A stretch of DNA of 54,855 bases from contig PLGF01000129.1 in assembly GCA_003138485.1 (NCBI GenBank), positions 1-54,855 of the forward strand, in the 5' to 3' direction. The translations under genes were made by a program, and so were the position numbers. The notes beneath the pieces were generated by a model. That model ran no database searches. It was not told the DNA's origin and was given only the letters and a program-made list of their open reading frames with translations. This DNA comes from Verrucomicrobiales bacterium. GTDB taxonomy: Bacteria > Verrucomicrobiota > Verrucomicrobiia > Limisphaerales > Palsa-1400. Below are positions 1-9,063 of the stretch, piece by piece (the first letter of the stretch is position 1; each line of letters begins with the position of its first letter).

Positions 1-142
1 TGCACCCTTGTGCATGATAAAAAGCGCGGGGGCTGGAGTTCTCCCGGGGGCACAGATCAGCCTGAAAGCATTGATAATCAATGACATACAACCCGGCGCT
101 TGGAGGTTATCGGCAAACCGACGGTTTCGGAGGCGCTGGATA

Positions 143-174
143 CTTTGAACTTTGAACTTTGGAGTTTGAACTTT
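143..174. repeat. Heptamer tandem repeat upstream of dnaE
   Basis: Four and a half copies of a 7-bp unit lie 12 bp before the dnaE start: CTTTGAA, CTTTGAA, CTTTGGA, GTTTGAA, then CTTT. The first two copies are identical and the others differ by one base each. Such a run could expand or contract by slippage and alter the dnaE leader. No function is visible. Confidence 0.7.
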
Positions 175-185
175 AATGTGGATTG

Positions 186-3100
186 ATGGCGCACGCCGAT
201 TTTGTTCATTTGCATTTGCACACCGAGTACTCGCTGCTCGATGGCGCCTGCCGCGTGGATCGGTTGATGGAGAAGGCCCATGAATTGAAGTTCTCCAAGA
301 TGGCCGTCACCGACCACGGCGTCCTTTATGGCGCCGTTGATTTTTACAGGGCGGCCCTCGACAAAGGCATCCAACCCATCATCGGCTGCGAAGTCTATGT
401 CGCGCCGGGCAGCCGCCGGGAGAGGAAATCCGGCGCCGGAGGGCGGGACGCCTATCATCATCTGGGTCTGCTGGCCAGGGACGAAACGGGCTATAAGAAC
501 CTCATCCGGTTGGTGACCGCGGCGCACCTGGAAGGGTATTATTACAAGCCGCGCATCGACAAGGAACTGCTGGCGGCGCACAAGGAGGGTTTGATCGCGC
601 TGTCCGGCTGTCTGGCGAGCGAAATTCCCGAACTCATCGTCAACGATCAGTTGGCCAGGGCGCGCGACACAATCGATTGGTTCAGGCAAACCCTGGGAGC
701 GGAGAACTTTTATCTCGAACTCCAGAATCACGGCATTGCCGAGCAGATCAAGGTCAACCGCCAGCTCATCGCATGGGCGCCGGAATTTGGCCTCAAGGTG
801 GTCGCCACCAATGATGTTCATTATATCGAGAAGGAGCATTCGCACGCGCACGACTGCCTGATCTGCATCGGCACCCAGGCGTTGTTGAGCGACGCCAAGC
901 GCATGCGCTACCAGCCGGAACAGTTCTATTTGCGTTCGGCTGCGGAGATGAAGGCCCTCTTTGCCGAGACGCCGGAGGCGATCCGGAACACGCTGGAAGT
1001 CGCCGAGAAATGCAATCTCCAGATCGAGTTCGGCAAGCTCCATTACCCGGTGTTTAATCCGCCTGCCAACCAGACCCGCGAAGGTTACCTGCGGCAGCTT
1101 GTGGCCGAGGGCCTGGAGAAGCGTTACAGCATCAAGGCGCGCGTCGAGGGCGCCGGTTTTGTGGTGGAAGGCATCGAGAATCCGGGCCTCCTGCCCAGCG
1201 CCGCGCAGGCTCCCGCCGGGGGCGATCCGGCCGCCGCGACCGCCACCGGCGTCAAAGCGGTCATGGACCGGTTGGGAATTGAATTGAAAGTCATCGAGAA
1301 AACGGGGTTTATCAGCTACTTCCTCATTGTCGGCGATTTCATCCGGCATGGGCGCAGCAAGGGCGTTTCCTGCGTGGCGCGCGGTTCGGCCGCCGGCTCG
1401 ATCGTGACTTATCTACTGGAGATTTCCAACGTGGACCCGATCCGCTACGGGCTGCTCTTCGAGCGGTTCCTCAATCCGGAACGCGTGAACCCGCCCGATA
1501 TTGATATTGACTTCGCCGACGACCGCCGGGCCGACGTGATCGAATATGTCCGCGAGAAATACGGGCGCGACTCCGTCGCCCAGATCGTCACCTTCGGCAC
1601 AATGGGGGCCAAATCGGTTGTGCGGGACGTGGGGCGCGTGATGGGCCTGGCTTACGGCGATTGCGACCGGCTGGCCAAGATGATCCCGAACGAATTGAAG
1701 ATGGACCTCAAAAAGGCCCTGCAACAATCGCCGGAACTCAAACAGGCCTACGACACGGAGGAGCAGACGCGCGAACTTATTGACACGGCCTTCATCCTGG
1801 AGGACTTGACCCGCAATGCTTCGGTCCACGCCGCGGGCGTGGTCATCGGCGATCAGCCCCTGGTCAACCTCCTGCCCCTCAAGAAGGACGAGGACGGGGT
1901 CATCGTCACCCAGTACGCGATGAACCCTGTGGGCGACCTGGGCTTGCTGAAGATGGATTTTCTGGGACTCAAAACCCTCACGGTCATCCGCAACACCTGC
2001 GAACTGGTAAAGGCGGGGCGCGGGGTGGAAATTCCAATTGACAATCTGCCGCTGGACGACGCGAAGACGTTTGACTTGTTGAACAAGGCCAACACGGTGG
2101 GGGTTTTCCAATTGGAATCGGGCGGGATGCGCGATTTGTGCCGCAAGTTCCAAATCAGTTCCGTCGAGCACATCACCGCCCTGGTCGCCCTCTACCGTCC
2201 CGGCCCGATGGAGCTGATACCCGATTTCATCCGCCGCCGGCACGGCGAGATCAAGATCGAATACGAGCATCCGCTGCTGGAACCGTTGACCCGGGAAACC
2301 TACGGCGTGCTCATCTACCAGGAACAGGTCATGCAGGCGGCGCAAGTCCTGGCCGGCTACACCCTGGGCGGCGCTGACCTGCTCCGCCGCGCCATGGGCA
2401 AGAAGAAAATGGAGGAAATGGCCAAGCAGCGCGAGAGCTTCGTGCGCGGCTGCGCCAAGGTCAACAATATCCCCGCCACCAAGGCCAACGAGATTTTCGA
2501 CTTGCTGGAAAAATTCGCCGGTTACGGCTTCAACAAATCCCACGCCGCCGCCTACGCCATCGTCGCCTACCAGACCGCCTGGCTCAAGGCCAATTACCCC
2601 GTCGAGTTCCTCAGCGCCATGATGACCAACGACATGGGAGACACCGCCAAACTGGGCGTGCTCATCGGGGAAGCGCGCCAATTTGGCATTGAGGTTCTCG
2701 CGCCCGACATCAATCAAAGCGGGGTTTATTTCACCCCCATCCCGGCGGCGGACGGAGGCGGGGCGGCCATTCGTTTCGGCCTCGCCGCCATCAAAGGCGT
2801 CGGGGAAGTGGCCGTGGAAAGCATCCTGGCGGCGCGGCAGGCGGGGAAATTCGCCTCGCTGGGGGACCTTTGCCAGCGGGTCGATGGGCGCACGGTGAAC
2901 CGCAAAGTGCTCGAGGCGTTGATCAAATCCGGCGCCTGCGACTGCTTCGCGGAGACCCGCTCAACCCTCTTTGCGCGGATCGACCACGTCCTGCGCCGGG
3001 CGGCGGGAATCATCCACGACCGCCAACGCGGACAGGACACGCTGTTTGGCAAATTGGAGGAGCGGGCGGAGGAACGGCCCGAGCCCGAGAAACAGTTGCC

Positions 3101-3818
3101 CGAATGGCCCCAGCGCGAGTTGCTGGCGCACGAAAAGGAACTGCTCGGCTTCTACGTCACCGGCCATCCCCTGACGCCCTTCGCCCCGATCCTGGAAAAA
3201 TACGCCGTCCACAACACCGGCCAATTAGCCGCGCTGGCCAATCGCGCCATGACCCGCCTGGGTGGCCTGGTCGTCGAGGTGCAAAAGGGCATCTCCAAAA
3301 AATCCAGCAAACCCTACGCCCTGGTCACACTGGAGGATTTGGAGGGCACGGTCCAGATTCTGTGCCTGAGCGAAAACTATGACAAGTTCCTGCCTCTGCT
3401 GGTTCCCCAAAAGGCGCTGCTGGTGACCGGCGAAGTCAACCTTTCCGAGGACAAACCGAAGATTTTTCCCCAGGAAATCATCCCCCTGGAAGACGCGCCC
3501 CAGAGTTACACCAAGCAAGTCCATTTGCGCCTCCAAATGGCGCATCTCAATGCCGGGGACGTGGAGGCGGCGCGCGACCTGGCCTCGGCCCATCCGGGCC
3601 GCTGCCCCTTGTTTCTTTGCTGCAAATGGCCCGGCGGCGAAGTGGTCTTCATCGAGGCGCACGAAAAATACTTCGTCAAACCGTCGCTGGCTCTGCAAAA
3701 AAGCGCGGACGACCGATTTGGGGAGGAAACCTATTTCGCCAAAGTTGATGCCACCCTCCCCCAGCGCGCCCCGCGCCAATGGGAGAAACGAACGCGCGCG
3801 GGCAACGGGGATGAATAA
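186..3818 (+). CDS. dnaE: DNA polymerase III subunit alpha
   Basis: This is the catalytic subunit of the replicative polymerase, about 1210 aa, close to the family's usual length. The N-terminal PHP domain begins with HLHLHTEYSLLDG. The polymerase core carries VARGSAAGS and the catalytic PDIDIDFADDRR motif. The finger and tandem helix-hairpin-helix regions follow (KFAGYGFNKSHAAAYA). An OB-fold lies near residues 1020-1090 (RLGGLVVEVQKGISKKSSKPY). I chose the ATG at 186; a TTG directly before it is also open. The ribosome binding site is weak. The gene stands alone and converges on the rhodanese gene across a shared hairpin. Residues about 322-358 form an Ala/Pro-rich insert, probably a loop. 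It is DnaE rather than PolC, because no internal exonuclease domain is seen. Confidence 0.97.
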   Translation: MAHADFVHLHLHTEYSLLDGACRVDRLMEKAHELKFSKMAVTDHGVLYGAVDFYRAALDKGIQPIIGCEVYVAPGSRRERKSGAGGRDAYHHLGLLARDETGYKNLIRLVTAAHLEGYYYKPRIDKELLAAHKEGLIALSGCLASEIPELIVNDQLARARDTIDWFRQTLGAENFYLELQNHGIAEQIKVNRQLIAWAPEFGLKVVATNDVHYIEKEHSHAHDCLICIGTQALLSDAKRMRYQPEQFYLRSAAEMKALFAETPEAIRNTLEVAEKCNLQIEFGKLHYPVFNPPANQTREGYLRQLVAEGLEKRYSIKARVEGAGFVVEGIENPGLLPSAAQAPAGGDPAAATATGVKAVMDRLGIELKVIEKTGFISYFLIVGDFIRHGRSKGVSCVARGSAAGSIVTYLLEISNVDPIRYGLLFERFLNPERVNPPDIDIDFADDRRADVIEYVREKYGRDSVAQIVTFGTMGAKSVVRDVGRVMGLAYGDCDRLAKMIPNELKMDLKKALQQSPELKQAYDTEEQTRELIDTAFILEDLTRNASVHAAGVVIGDQPLVNLLPLKKDEDGVIVTQYAMNPVGDLGLLKMDFLGLKTLTVIRNTCELVKAGRGVEIPIDNLPLDDAKTFDLLNKANTVGVFQLESGGMRDLCRKFQISSVEHITALVALYRPGPMELIPDFIRRRHGEIKIEYEHPLLEPLTRETYGVLIYQEQVMQAAQVLAGYTLGGADLLRRAMGKKKMEEMAKQRESFVRGCAKVNNIPATKANEIFDLLEKFAGYGFNKSHAAAYAIVAYQTAWLKANYPVEFLSAMMTNDMGDTAKLGVLIGEARQFGIEVLAPDINQSGVYFTPIPAADGGGAAIRFGLAAIKGVGEVAVESILAARQAGKFASLGDLCQRVDGRTVNRKVLEALIKSGACDCFAETRSTLFARIDHVLRRAAGIIHDRQRGQDTLFGKLEERAEERPEPEKQLPEWPQRELLAHEKELLGFYVTGHPLTPFAPILEKYAVHNTGQLAALANRAMTRLGGLVVEVQKGISKKSSKPYALVTLEDLEGTVQILCLSENYDKFLPLLVPQKALLVTGEVNLSEDKPKIFPQEIIPLEDAPQSYTKQVHLRLQMAHLNAGDVEAARDLASAHPGRCPLFLCCKWPGGEVVFIEAHEKYFVKPSLALQKSADDRFGEETYFAKVDATLPQRAPRQWEKRTRAGNGDE

Positions 3819-3821
3819 AAA

Positions 3822-3848
3822 AAGCCGGCGGTGAACCGCCGCCGGCTT
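3822..3848. terminator. Hairpin terminator between dnaE and the rhodanese gene
   Basis: A perfect 10-bp stem (AAGCCGGCGG pairing with CCGCCGGCTT) has a 7-base loop. On the minus strand it is followed by a T-rich tract (the A run at 3817-3824), so it is a good rho-independent terminator for the rhodanese gene. On the plus strand it begins four bases after the dnaE stop but has only a poor T tract. Confidence 0.8.
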
Positions 3849-3865
3849 GCATTGGGGAATTTTTG

Positions 3866-4252
3866 TTAAGTTCCCTTATCCATCTTCTCGCCCGCCGATT
3901 TCCAACCGGCGATGCCGGCGGTCAGGTGCTTGACGTTTTTGTAGCCGAGCTTCTGCGCCGCATCCGCCGCGGCGCGGTAGGCCGGGCATTGCGGGTTGCC
4001 GCAGTAGGCTACGATCAGGGCATTTTTATCCGGCGGCAACACGGCCGCCAATTGGTCCTTCCGCGCGCTGAAATCAAGCGCGCCTGGGATATGCCCTTCC
4101 TTCCAGGACTCGGTGCCGTTGGCATCCAGAAGCACAATCTTCTGAGACGACATGGCGGTTTTGAGGCCGTCAATGGTGATGGTCGGATACTCCGCCGCAT
4201 AAACGCTTGCCGCGAAGGCAAGCGCGGCGGCACAGGCAAATAATTTTTTCAT
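3866..4252 (-). CDS. Periplasmic rhodanese-like protein
   Basis: This is a 128-aa single-domain rhodanese, a sulfurtransferase-type fold that carries sulfur on an active-site cysteine. Residues 1-19 form a clear signal peptide (MKKLFACAAALAFAASVYA), so it should act in the periplasm. The conserved WKEGHIPGALDFS segment precedes the active-site loop YCGNPQCPAYRAA. The loop has two cysteines, as in other secreted single-domain rhodaneses of the type YC..p.Cp. The protein ends with the usual GYKNVKHLTAGIAGW strand and helix. It is monocistronic and ends at the hairpin shared with dnaE. The sulfur donor and acceptor cannot be told from the sequence. Confidence 0.9.
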   Translation of the reverse strand: MKKLFACAAALAFAASVYAAEYPTITIDGLKTAMSSQKIVLLDANGTESWKEGHIPGALDFSARKDQLAAVLPPDKNALIVAYCGNPQCPAYRAAADAAQKLGYKNVKHLTAGIAGWKSAGEKMDKGT

Positions 4253-4426
4253 AATCGTAAGTTTGTTATCAAGTCACGCCGCAGACTAAGCCATAAATTG
4301 GCATCATGCAAGACAATAAATGGTTAGTCGTTCGGGCTTCGTCATTCTTTCGTCATTGGTGCTTAGACATTATTCATTCCGTCGCTGTGCCTTGCTGGAA
4401 TCGCGCCTTTATGGGACAATGGGCGC

Positions 4427-6007
4427 GTGATTTCTGCGCAACAGACCGACCTCGCCAAACTCGAACAGTCGCCGCAAGAAGTGATGCGCTGGCAGCGGGC
4501 GCGGGGCCAGTTGCAGGCGGGGCGCCCGGCGCCGGCCCTGGCGGGTTATGAGGAATTGGTCAGACGATTTCCCGGCGTGGTCAACCTGTGGTTCGAGCTG
4601 GGGGTGGCGGCTGCGGCCGACCTGGCCTTTGAGCGGGCCGGACAAGCCTTTGACCGCGTGGAACAATTGGCGGCCAGGGACCCTTCCCTGCTCGTCCTGC
4701 TGGGCCAGCAATATCACCGGCTCCGCCGCCTGGATCGCGCCCGCGGCTGTTTCCAGCGCGCGGTCGAAGCGGACCCATCCTCGACTCACGCCCGGCTCAG
4801 TTGGGCGGCGTGGCTGGAGCGCGAGCGCCGTCTCGATGAGGCTTGGGAACAAACCGAATCGTGCCTGGCCCGAAATCCGCGGGAGAGCGCCGCCCTTTAT
4901 TATCGCGCCTTCCTTCTCCATCGGAAGGGCCGCCACGCCGAAGCGGAAACCGTCCTGCGCGATCTGCTCAAGAGCGGCGCGCTCGATCCCAATATCCACC
5001 AGTCCAGCCTTCACCTGATGGGAGTCGTGCTGGATGAACTTGGGCAATACGCCGGGGCGATGGATTTCCTGCTCCAGGCCAAGGCGGCTTCGCGCCGCCT
5101 GCAAAACGCCGCGGCGCTTGAGAATTCTTATGACAAATCGGACCGCCAGCGCCGGGCGTTGCTGGCGCAATTGACGCCCGCCCTGCTGCGCCGCTGGCGC
5201 GAGGAGGCCCCAAACCCGCCGCCGCGCCCGGCGCTGGTGCTGCTGGGCGGGCATCCCCGCAGCGGCACAACGCTGCTGGAACAAATCATGGGCGCGCATC
5301 CCGCCGTCAGGGCCTTGGATGAATCGGAGGCGTTCGTGACCGAAATCGCCGACAAACTGGCGCCGCCGCCGCCCGCGCCGCCGCTGAAGGCCACCGCGCT
5401 GGAGGCGCTTTCTTCCAGGCGGCGCGACGAGTTGGCGGCGCGTTACCGCAAGAGCCTGTTGCGCGAGGCGGAGGGAAAACTTTCGGCGGAGGTTTTGCTG
5501 GACAAAAACCCGTCGGCGACGGGGTCTCTGCATCTGTGGCTGCGGGTGTTGCCGGGGTCGAAGGTGATCATCGCGCTGCGCGACCCGCGGGACGTGGTGC
5601 TGAGTTGCTTTTTCCAAAACCTGTCGTTGACGCCCATGAACGCGAACTTTCTGAGCCTGGAGCGGGCTGTCAAACATTACGTGGACGTGATGGACACCTG
5701 GCTGCGGCTGCGCGAACTGGGGGGCTTTGACTGGATGGAGACGCGCTACGAGGACATTGTCGCGGACGTGGAAAAGGAGGGGCGGCGTGTGACGGGGTTT
5801 TTGGGACTGGCCTGGAGCGAGGGCCAGGGCAGGTCGCACGAAGCGGCGGGCCGGAAAGTTGTTTACTCGCCCACTTACAGTGAGGTGGCCAAGCCGGTGC
5901 ATGGCCGGGCCGTCGGGCGCTGGAGGCATTACGCGGCGGCGTTGGAACCCTTGCAGGAAAAGCTGGCCCGCTACCGCCGCGCCTTTGCGTACGAAGACGG
6001 AGTGTAA
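4427..6007 (+). CDS. TPR-repeat sulfotransferase
   Basis: This 526-aa protein has two parts. Residues about 15-225 are TPR-like helical repeats (for example LLGQQYHRLRRLDRARGCFQ and AALYYRAFLLHRKGRHAEAE). Residues about 265-520 form a PAPS-dependent sulfotransferase domain. The 5'-phosphosulfate loop is GGHPRSGTTLLEQ and the 3'-phosphate motif is ALRDPRDVVLSCFF. The start is a GTG at 4427. The acceptor, whether protein, glycan or lipid, is unknown. TPR-sulfotransferase fusions are common in bacteria of uncertain substrate. It converges on trpG/pabA with only two bases between the stop codons, so any terminator would lie within coding sequence. Confidence 0.88.
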   Translation: MISAQQTDLAKLEQSPQEVMRWQRARGQLQAGRPAPALAGYEELVRRFPGVVNLWFELGVAAAADLAFERAGQAFDRVEQLAARDPSLLVLLGQQYHRLRRLDRARGCFQRAVEADPSSTHARLSWAAWLERERRLDEAWEQTESCLARNPRESAALYYRAFLLHRKGRHAEAETVLRDLLKSGALDPNIHQSSLHLMGVVLDELGQYAGAMDFLLQAKAASRRLQNAAALENSYDKSDRQRRALLAQLTPALLRRWREEAPNPPPRPALVLLGGHPRSGTTLLEQIMGAHPAVRALDESEAFVTEIADKLAPPPPAPPLKATALEALSSRRRDELAARYRKSLLREAEGKLSAEVLLDKNPSATGSLHLWLRVLPGSKVIIALRDPRDVVLSCFFQNLSLTPMNANFLSLERAVKHYVDVMDTWLRLRELGGFDWMETRYEDIVADVEKEGRRVTGFLGLAWSEGQGRSHEAAGRKVVYSPTYSEVAKPVHGRAVGRWRHYAAALEPLQEKLARYRRAFAYEDGV

Positions 6008-6009
6008 TG

Positions 6010-6573
6010 TTACAACGCCAGGAAATTCCTGAGAATCTGGCGGCCGCTCTCGGTCAGGATGCTTTCAGGGTGGAATTGGACGCCCCGGATGGGATGTTCC
6101 CGGTGGCGCACCCCCATGATTTCGCCTTCCTCCGTTTCGGCGGTCACTTCCAGGCAGGCGGGAAGGGTCTCCCGCTTGATCACCAGCGAATGATACCGCG
6201 TGGCGGCGAAGGGATTGGGCATGCCCGCAAACAGGTCCCGGCCGTTGTGCCGGATGGGGGAGGTCTTGCCGTGCATGATCCGATAATTGACAATGACTTC
6301 CGCGCCGAAGGTGTAGCCGATGCACTGGTGGCCCAGGCACACGCCAAAGAGGGGCACCTTCGGCCCGAACGCGCGGATGATGTCGTTGGACAACCCGGAC
6401 TCGCGCGGCGAGCACGGGCCGGGGGAGATCAGGATGCGCTCCGGCTTGAGCGCGGCGATCTGCTCCAGCGTAATCTGGTCATTGCGCCGCACTTCCAGTT
6501 CCACCTTCATCTCGCCCAGGTATTGCACCAGGTTGTAGGTGAAGGAATCGTAATTATCGATGACTAAAACCAC
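6010..6573 (-). CDS. Anthranilate/aminodeoxychorismate synthase glutaminase subunit
   Basis: This class I glutamine amidotransferase (187 aa from the preferred start) releases ammonia from glutamine for anthranilate synthase (TrpG) or aminodeoxychorismate synthase (PabA). The N terminus [20 protein letters not shown] is diagnostic. The nucleophile cysteine is in [12 protein letters not shown], and the His/Glu pair is in [12 protein letters not shown]. The oxyanion segment [10 protein letters not shown] is present. I prefer the GTG at 6573, which starts right at the conserved strand; an ATG at 6600 would add nine residues. No trpE or pabB partner lies next to it, so TrpG and PabA cannot be separated and it may serve both pathways. 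The ABC exporter gene ends 21 bp upstream of the ATG on the same strand. Confidence 0.93.
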   Translation of the reverse strand: MVLVIDNYDSFTYNLVQYLGEMKVELEVRRNDQITLEQIAALKPERILISPGPCSPRESGLSNDIIRAFGPKVPLFGVCLGHQCIGYTFGAEVIVNYRIMHGKTSPIRHNGRDLFAGMPNPFAATRYHSLVIKRETLPACLEVTAETEEGEIMGVRHREHPIRGVQFHPESILTESGRQILRNFLAL

Positions 6574-6621
6574 GCCGCAGTCTAATCCGCCTTCGCCCAT
6601 TTTTAAAACGAATTTCTTGCG

Positions 6622-8463
6622 TCAGGCATTGAAGCCCAGGGCGTGGAGTTTGTGATAGACGCCGCCGCTGGCGAGCAATTCGGCGTGGCGACCCGATTCC
6701 ACGATCCGTCCCTGGTCCAGCACCAGGATGACATCGGCGTGCTGCACGGTGGAAAGCCGGTGCGCGATGCAAAAGGTGGTGCGCCCCTTCATCAATTGGT
6801 CAAGGGCCACTTGGACGATGCGCTCGGATTCGTTGTCCAGCGAACTGGTCGCTTCGTCCAGGACCAGGATAGGCGCGTCCTTCAATATGGCGCGGGCGAT
6901 GGCAATGCGCTGGCGCTCGCCGCCGGAGAGGTTGGTGCCTTTCTCGCCCACGACGGAGTCATAGCCCTGAGGCTTGCCCACTATGAATTCGTGGGCGAAA
7001 GCGTGGCGGGCGGCCTGCTCTATCTCGGCATCTGTCGCGCCAGGGCGGCCCAGGCCGATGTTGTGGCGGATGGTGTCGTTGAACAGGATGATTTCCTGGG
7101 TGACGACCGCCATTTGGGAGCGAATATCCCGCACGGCGGCCTGGCGCAAGTCCACGCCTCCGATGCGGATGGCGCCCCCGGTCGGATCGTAAAATCGCAG
7201 AAGGAGGTTGGTCAGGGTGGTTTTGCCCGAACCGCTTTTGCCCACCAGGGCGATCATCTGGCCCGGCTCCGCCGAAAAACGGATGTCGCGCAGTACCAGC
7301 TTGTCCTTGTAAGCGAAGCTGACATTGTCAAATAGAATGGGGGCGCTGGCCGCGTGGAGCGGAACCGGTTGCGGCGGGTCTTTCAGCGTGCTTTCGGTGG
7401 CCAGCAGATCGAATATCCGCTGCGTCGCGCCCCGGGCCTGGGCCAACTGGCTGTGCAGCCGGACCAGGGATTTGATCGGCCGGTACATGAGGAAAATCAC
7501 TCCGATAAAGGTCACGAAGTCGATTGCCGAAGCCGTGGGCTGCACGGCGAAATAGAACAGCAGGATGGCGGCCCCGATGGCGCCCATGAATTCAATCAGC
7601 GGCCCCGGCGTTTCGGTGGAGCGCACCACGCGCATGAAGTGGCTGATGTATTTGGCGGTTTCGGCGCGGAATCTTTGCGCCACAACCGGCTCCAAATTGT
7701 AGGCCTTGATGATCCGGTTGCCGGTGAACGATTCGTGCATCATGCGCGACAGCCCCGCCGCGTCGGTCTGGGCCGCGCCGGCGGATTTGCGCCCCTTTTT
7801 GCTGTAAATGGAAATCGGAATGACAAAGAGCGGGCAGAAGACCGCCGCGCACAAGGCCAGCTTCCATTGCACGGCGAAGAGGATCAAAGTGTATGACACC
7901 ACCGCGGCCGGGTCCTTGGCCATGACCATGACCGAGTTGGTCATCACGTTCTGGAGGACGCCGAAATCCCCGATGCGAGACATTAGCTCCCCGGTGCTGG
8001 CACCACCAAAGAAACTCAAGGGCAGGTTGAGCAGGTGCTCGAAGGCGCGCGCGCGCAGGTCGGCGATGGCGCGCACCACCACCCAGCTCATCAGGTAGCC
8101 GTTGAGATAAATGACGACACACCGCGCCAGCATTGCAACGGGAATGACCGCGATGACCGCGGCCAGGGTCCAAGCCGAATGATGGTCCGCAATGTACCGA
8201 TGCCCGTGCTCAACAATATACGCTTGCATCCGGTGCAGCTCCTCATGCACATGCACTTGCAGCCAAGATTGGGGTTTCGCCGCGCCCGTCTGCGTTGCCT
8301 CAGGCGTTGGGGCGGAGGGAAAGACGATTTGGAGGACCAGCAGCACCACCGCCAGCATCGCCGGATCGGCCAGCCCGGCGAGGATTCCGCATAAAATGCC
8401 CAGGGCGAACCGCCCCTTTCTTGGCCGGGTCAGGCGACAAACTTGCAGCAGGAATCTAAACAT
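6622..8463 (-). CDS. ABC exporter, MsbA/lipid-flippase type (TMD-NBD half-transporter)
   Basis: This is a 613-aa half-transporter. Residues about 1-330 hold the membrane domain, with a long hydrophilic stretch after the first helix (about 55-110, His-rich). The ATPase domain follows with Walker A GKSGSGKTTLT, Q-loop VVTQEIILF, signature LSGGERQRIAIARA, Walker B ILVLDEATSSLD and H-loop CIAHRLSTV. It resembles MsbA-like exporters of lipids or peptides; the substrate is not evident. The ATG at 8463 gives the natural start (MFRFLLQVCRLTRPRKGR). The reading frame is nevertheless open upstream into a response-regulator domain with no stop, so as sequenced the two read as one polypeptide. See the response-regulator entry for the frameshift argument. 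Confidence 0.9.
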   Translation of the reverse strand: MFRFLLQVCRLTRPRKGRFALGILCGILAGLADPAMLAVVLLVLQIVFPSAPTPEATQTGAAKPQSWLQVHVHEELHRMQAYIVEHGHRYIADHHSAWTLAAVIAVIPVAMLARCVVIYLNGYLMSWVVVRAIADLRARAFEHLLNLPLSFFGGASTGELMSRIGDFGVLQNVMTNSVMVMAKDPAAVVSYTLILFAVQWKLALCAAVFCPLFVIPISIYSKKGRKSAGAAQTDAAGLSRMMHESFTGNRIIKAYNLEPVVAQRFRAETAKYISHFMRVVRSTETPGPLIEFMGAIGAAILLFYFAVQPTASAIDFVTFIGVIFLMYRPIKSLVRLHSQLAQARGATQRIFDLLATESTLKDPPQPVPLHAASAPILFDNVSFAYKDKLVLRDIRFSAEPGQMIALVGKSGSGKTTLTNLLLRFYDPTGGAIRIGGVDLRQAAVRDIRSQMAVVTQEIILFNDTIRHNIGLGRPGATDAEIEQAARHAFAHEFIVGKPQGYDSVVGEKGTNLSGGERQRIAIARAILKDAPILVLDEATSSLDNESERIVQVALDQLMKGRTTFCIAHRLSTVQHADVILVLDQGRIVESGRHAELLASGGVYHKLHALGFNA

Positions 8464-8850
8464 GCAACTCCGCCCAGTCTGCGTCGCCCCGCGGGCTTTG
8501 GCGAGAAATTTTCCCGTCCCACATCGCCGATCCATCTCAATGGGTTTGGTGTCGTAATCATCGCAACCGGCTTCGCGCGCCTTGCGTTCGTCGCCATCCA
8601 TCGCGTGGGCGGTCAGAGCGATGATGGGCACGGAAGGCTTAAAAGCCTTGATGCGCTTGGTGGCCTCCCAGCCGTCCATCACCGGAAGGCTCATATCCAT
8701 GAGGATGAGCGCCGGGGTCTCGGACTCCGCCATGCGCACCGCCTGCTCGCCATCGGCCGCGCAAACCACCGAGTAGCCCTTGCGCGCCAACCGGCGCGAG
8801 AGCATGTCGCGGTTCGTTTCGTTGTCCTCCACCAGCAATATGTTCGGCAT
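8464..8850 (-). CDS. CheY-like response regulator receiver domain, in frame with the ABC exporter
   Basis: This is a single receiver domain of about 110 residues from the ATG at 8850, which has a GAGG Shine-Dalgarno about eight bases upstream. ILLVEDNETNRDML carries the acidic pocket, MDMSLPVMDG carries phosphoacceptor D52, LTAHAM the conserved Thr, and TKPIEMD the conserved Lys102. It resembles stand-alone DivK-type regulators. After residue 107 the normal C-terminal helix is lost and the frame runs without a stop into the exporter. In the alternative frame, a stop (TAG, 8456-8458) overlaps the exporter ATG, and that frame contains a Gly-Lys-Ile where such regulators often have GKI. A one-base indel near 8500-8530 is therefore plausible. 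A true fusion is the alternative. Confidence 0.8.
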
Positions 8851-9063
8851 AAATCGCCTCGTCGTTTGCTTGTTTGGAACTTCCATGCATTGCGACCCAG
8901 CCCCGCCCATCGCCCTCAACCAGGCGAAACGGCCCCCCGCCTCAACAAGAAAGGCTTCGATGCGATTGACAGGAGCGGACAAAACACGGGCAACAACGAA
9001 CTGATACTAGGCCAACACGGGCGGAAAAGCAATGCGAAATCAGGCTCGATGGTTAGCCTCAGT

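Noticed and set aside
78-1349. 423-aa minus-strand open frame inside dnaE
   Set aside because: It is the antisense shadow of high-GC dnaE codons, with no family motif; the plus-strand DnaE motifs are decisive.
8851-8982. 44-codon extension of the response regulator
   Set aside because: The ATG at 8850 has a good ribosome binding site and starts exactly at the receiver fold; the upstream codons have no domain character.
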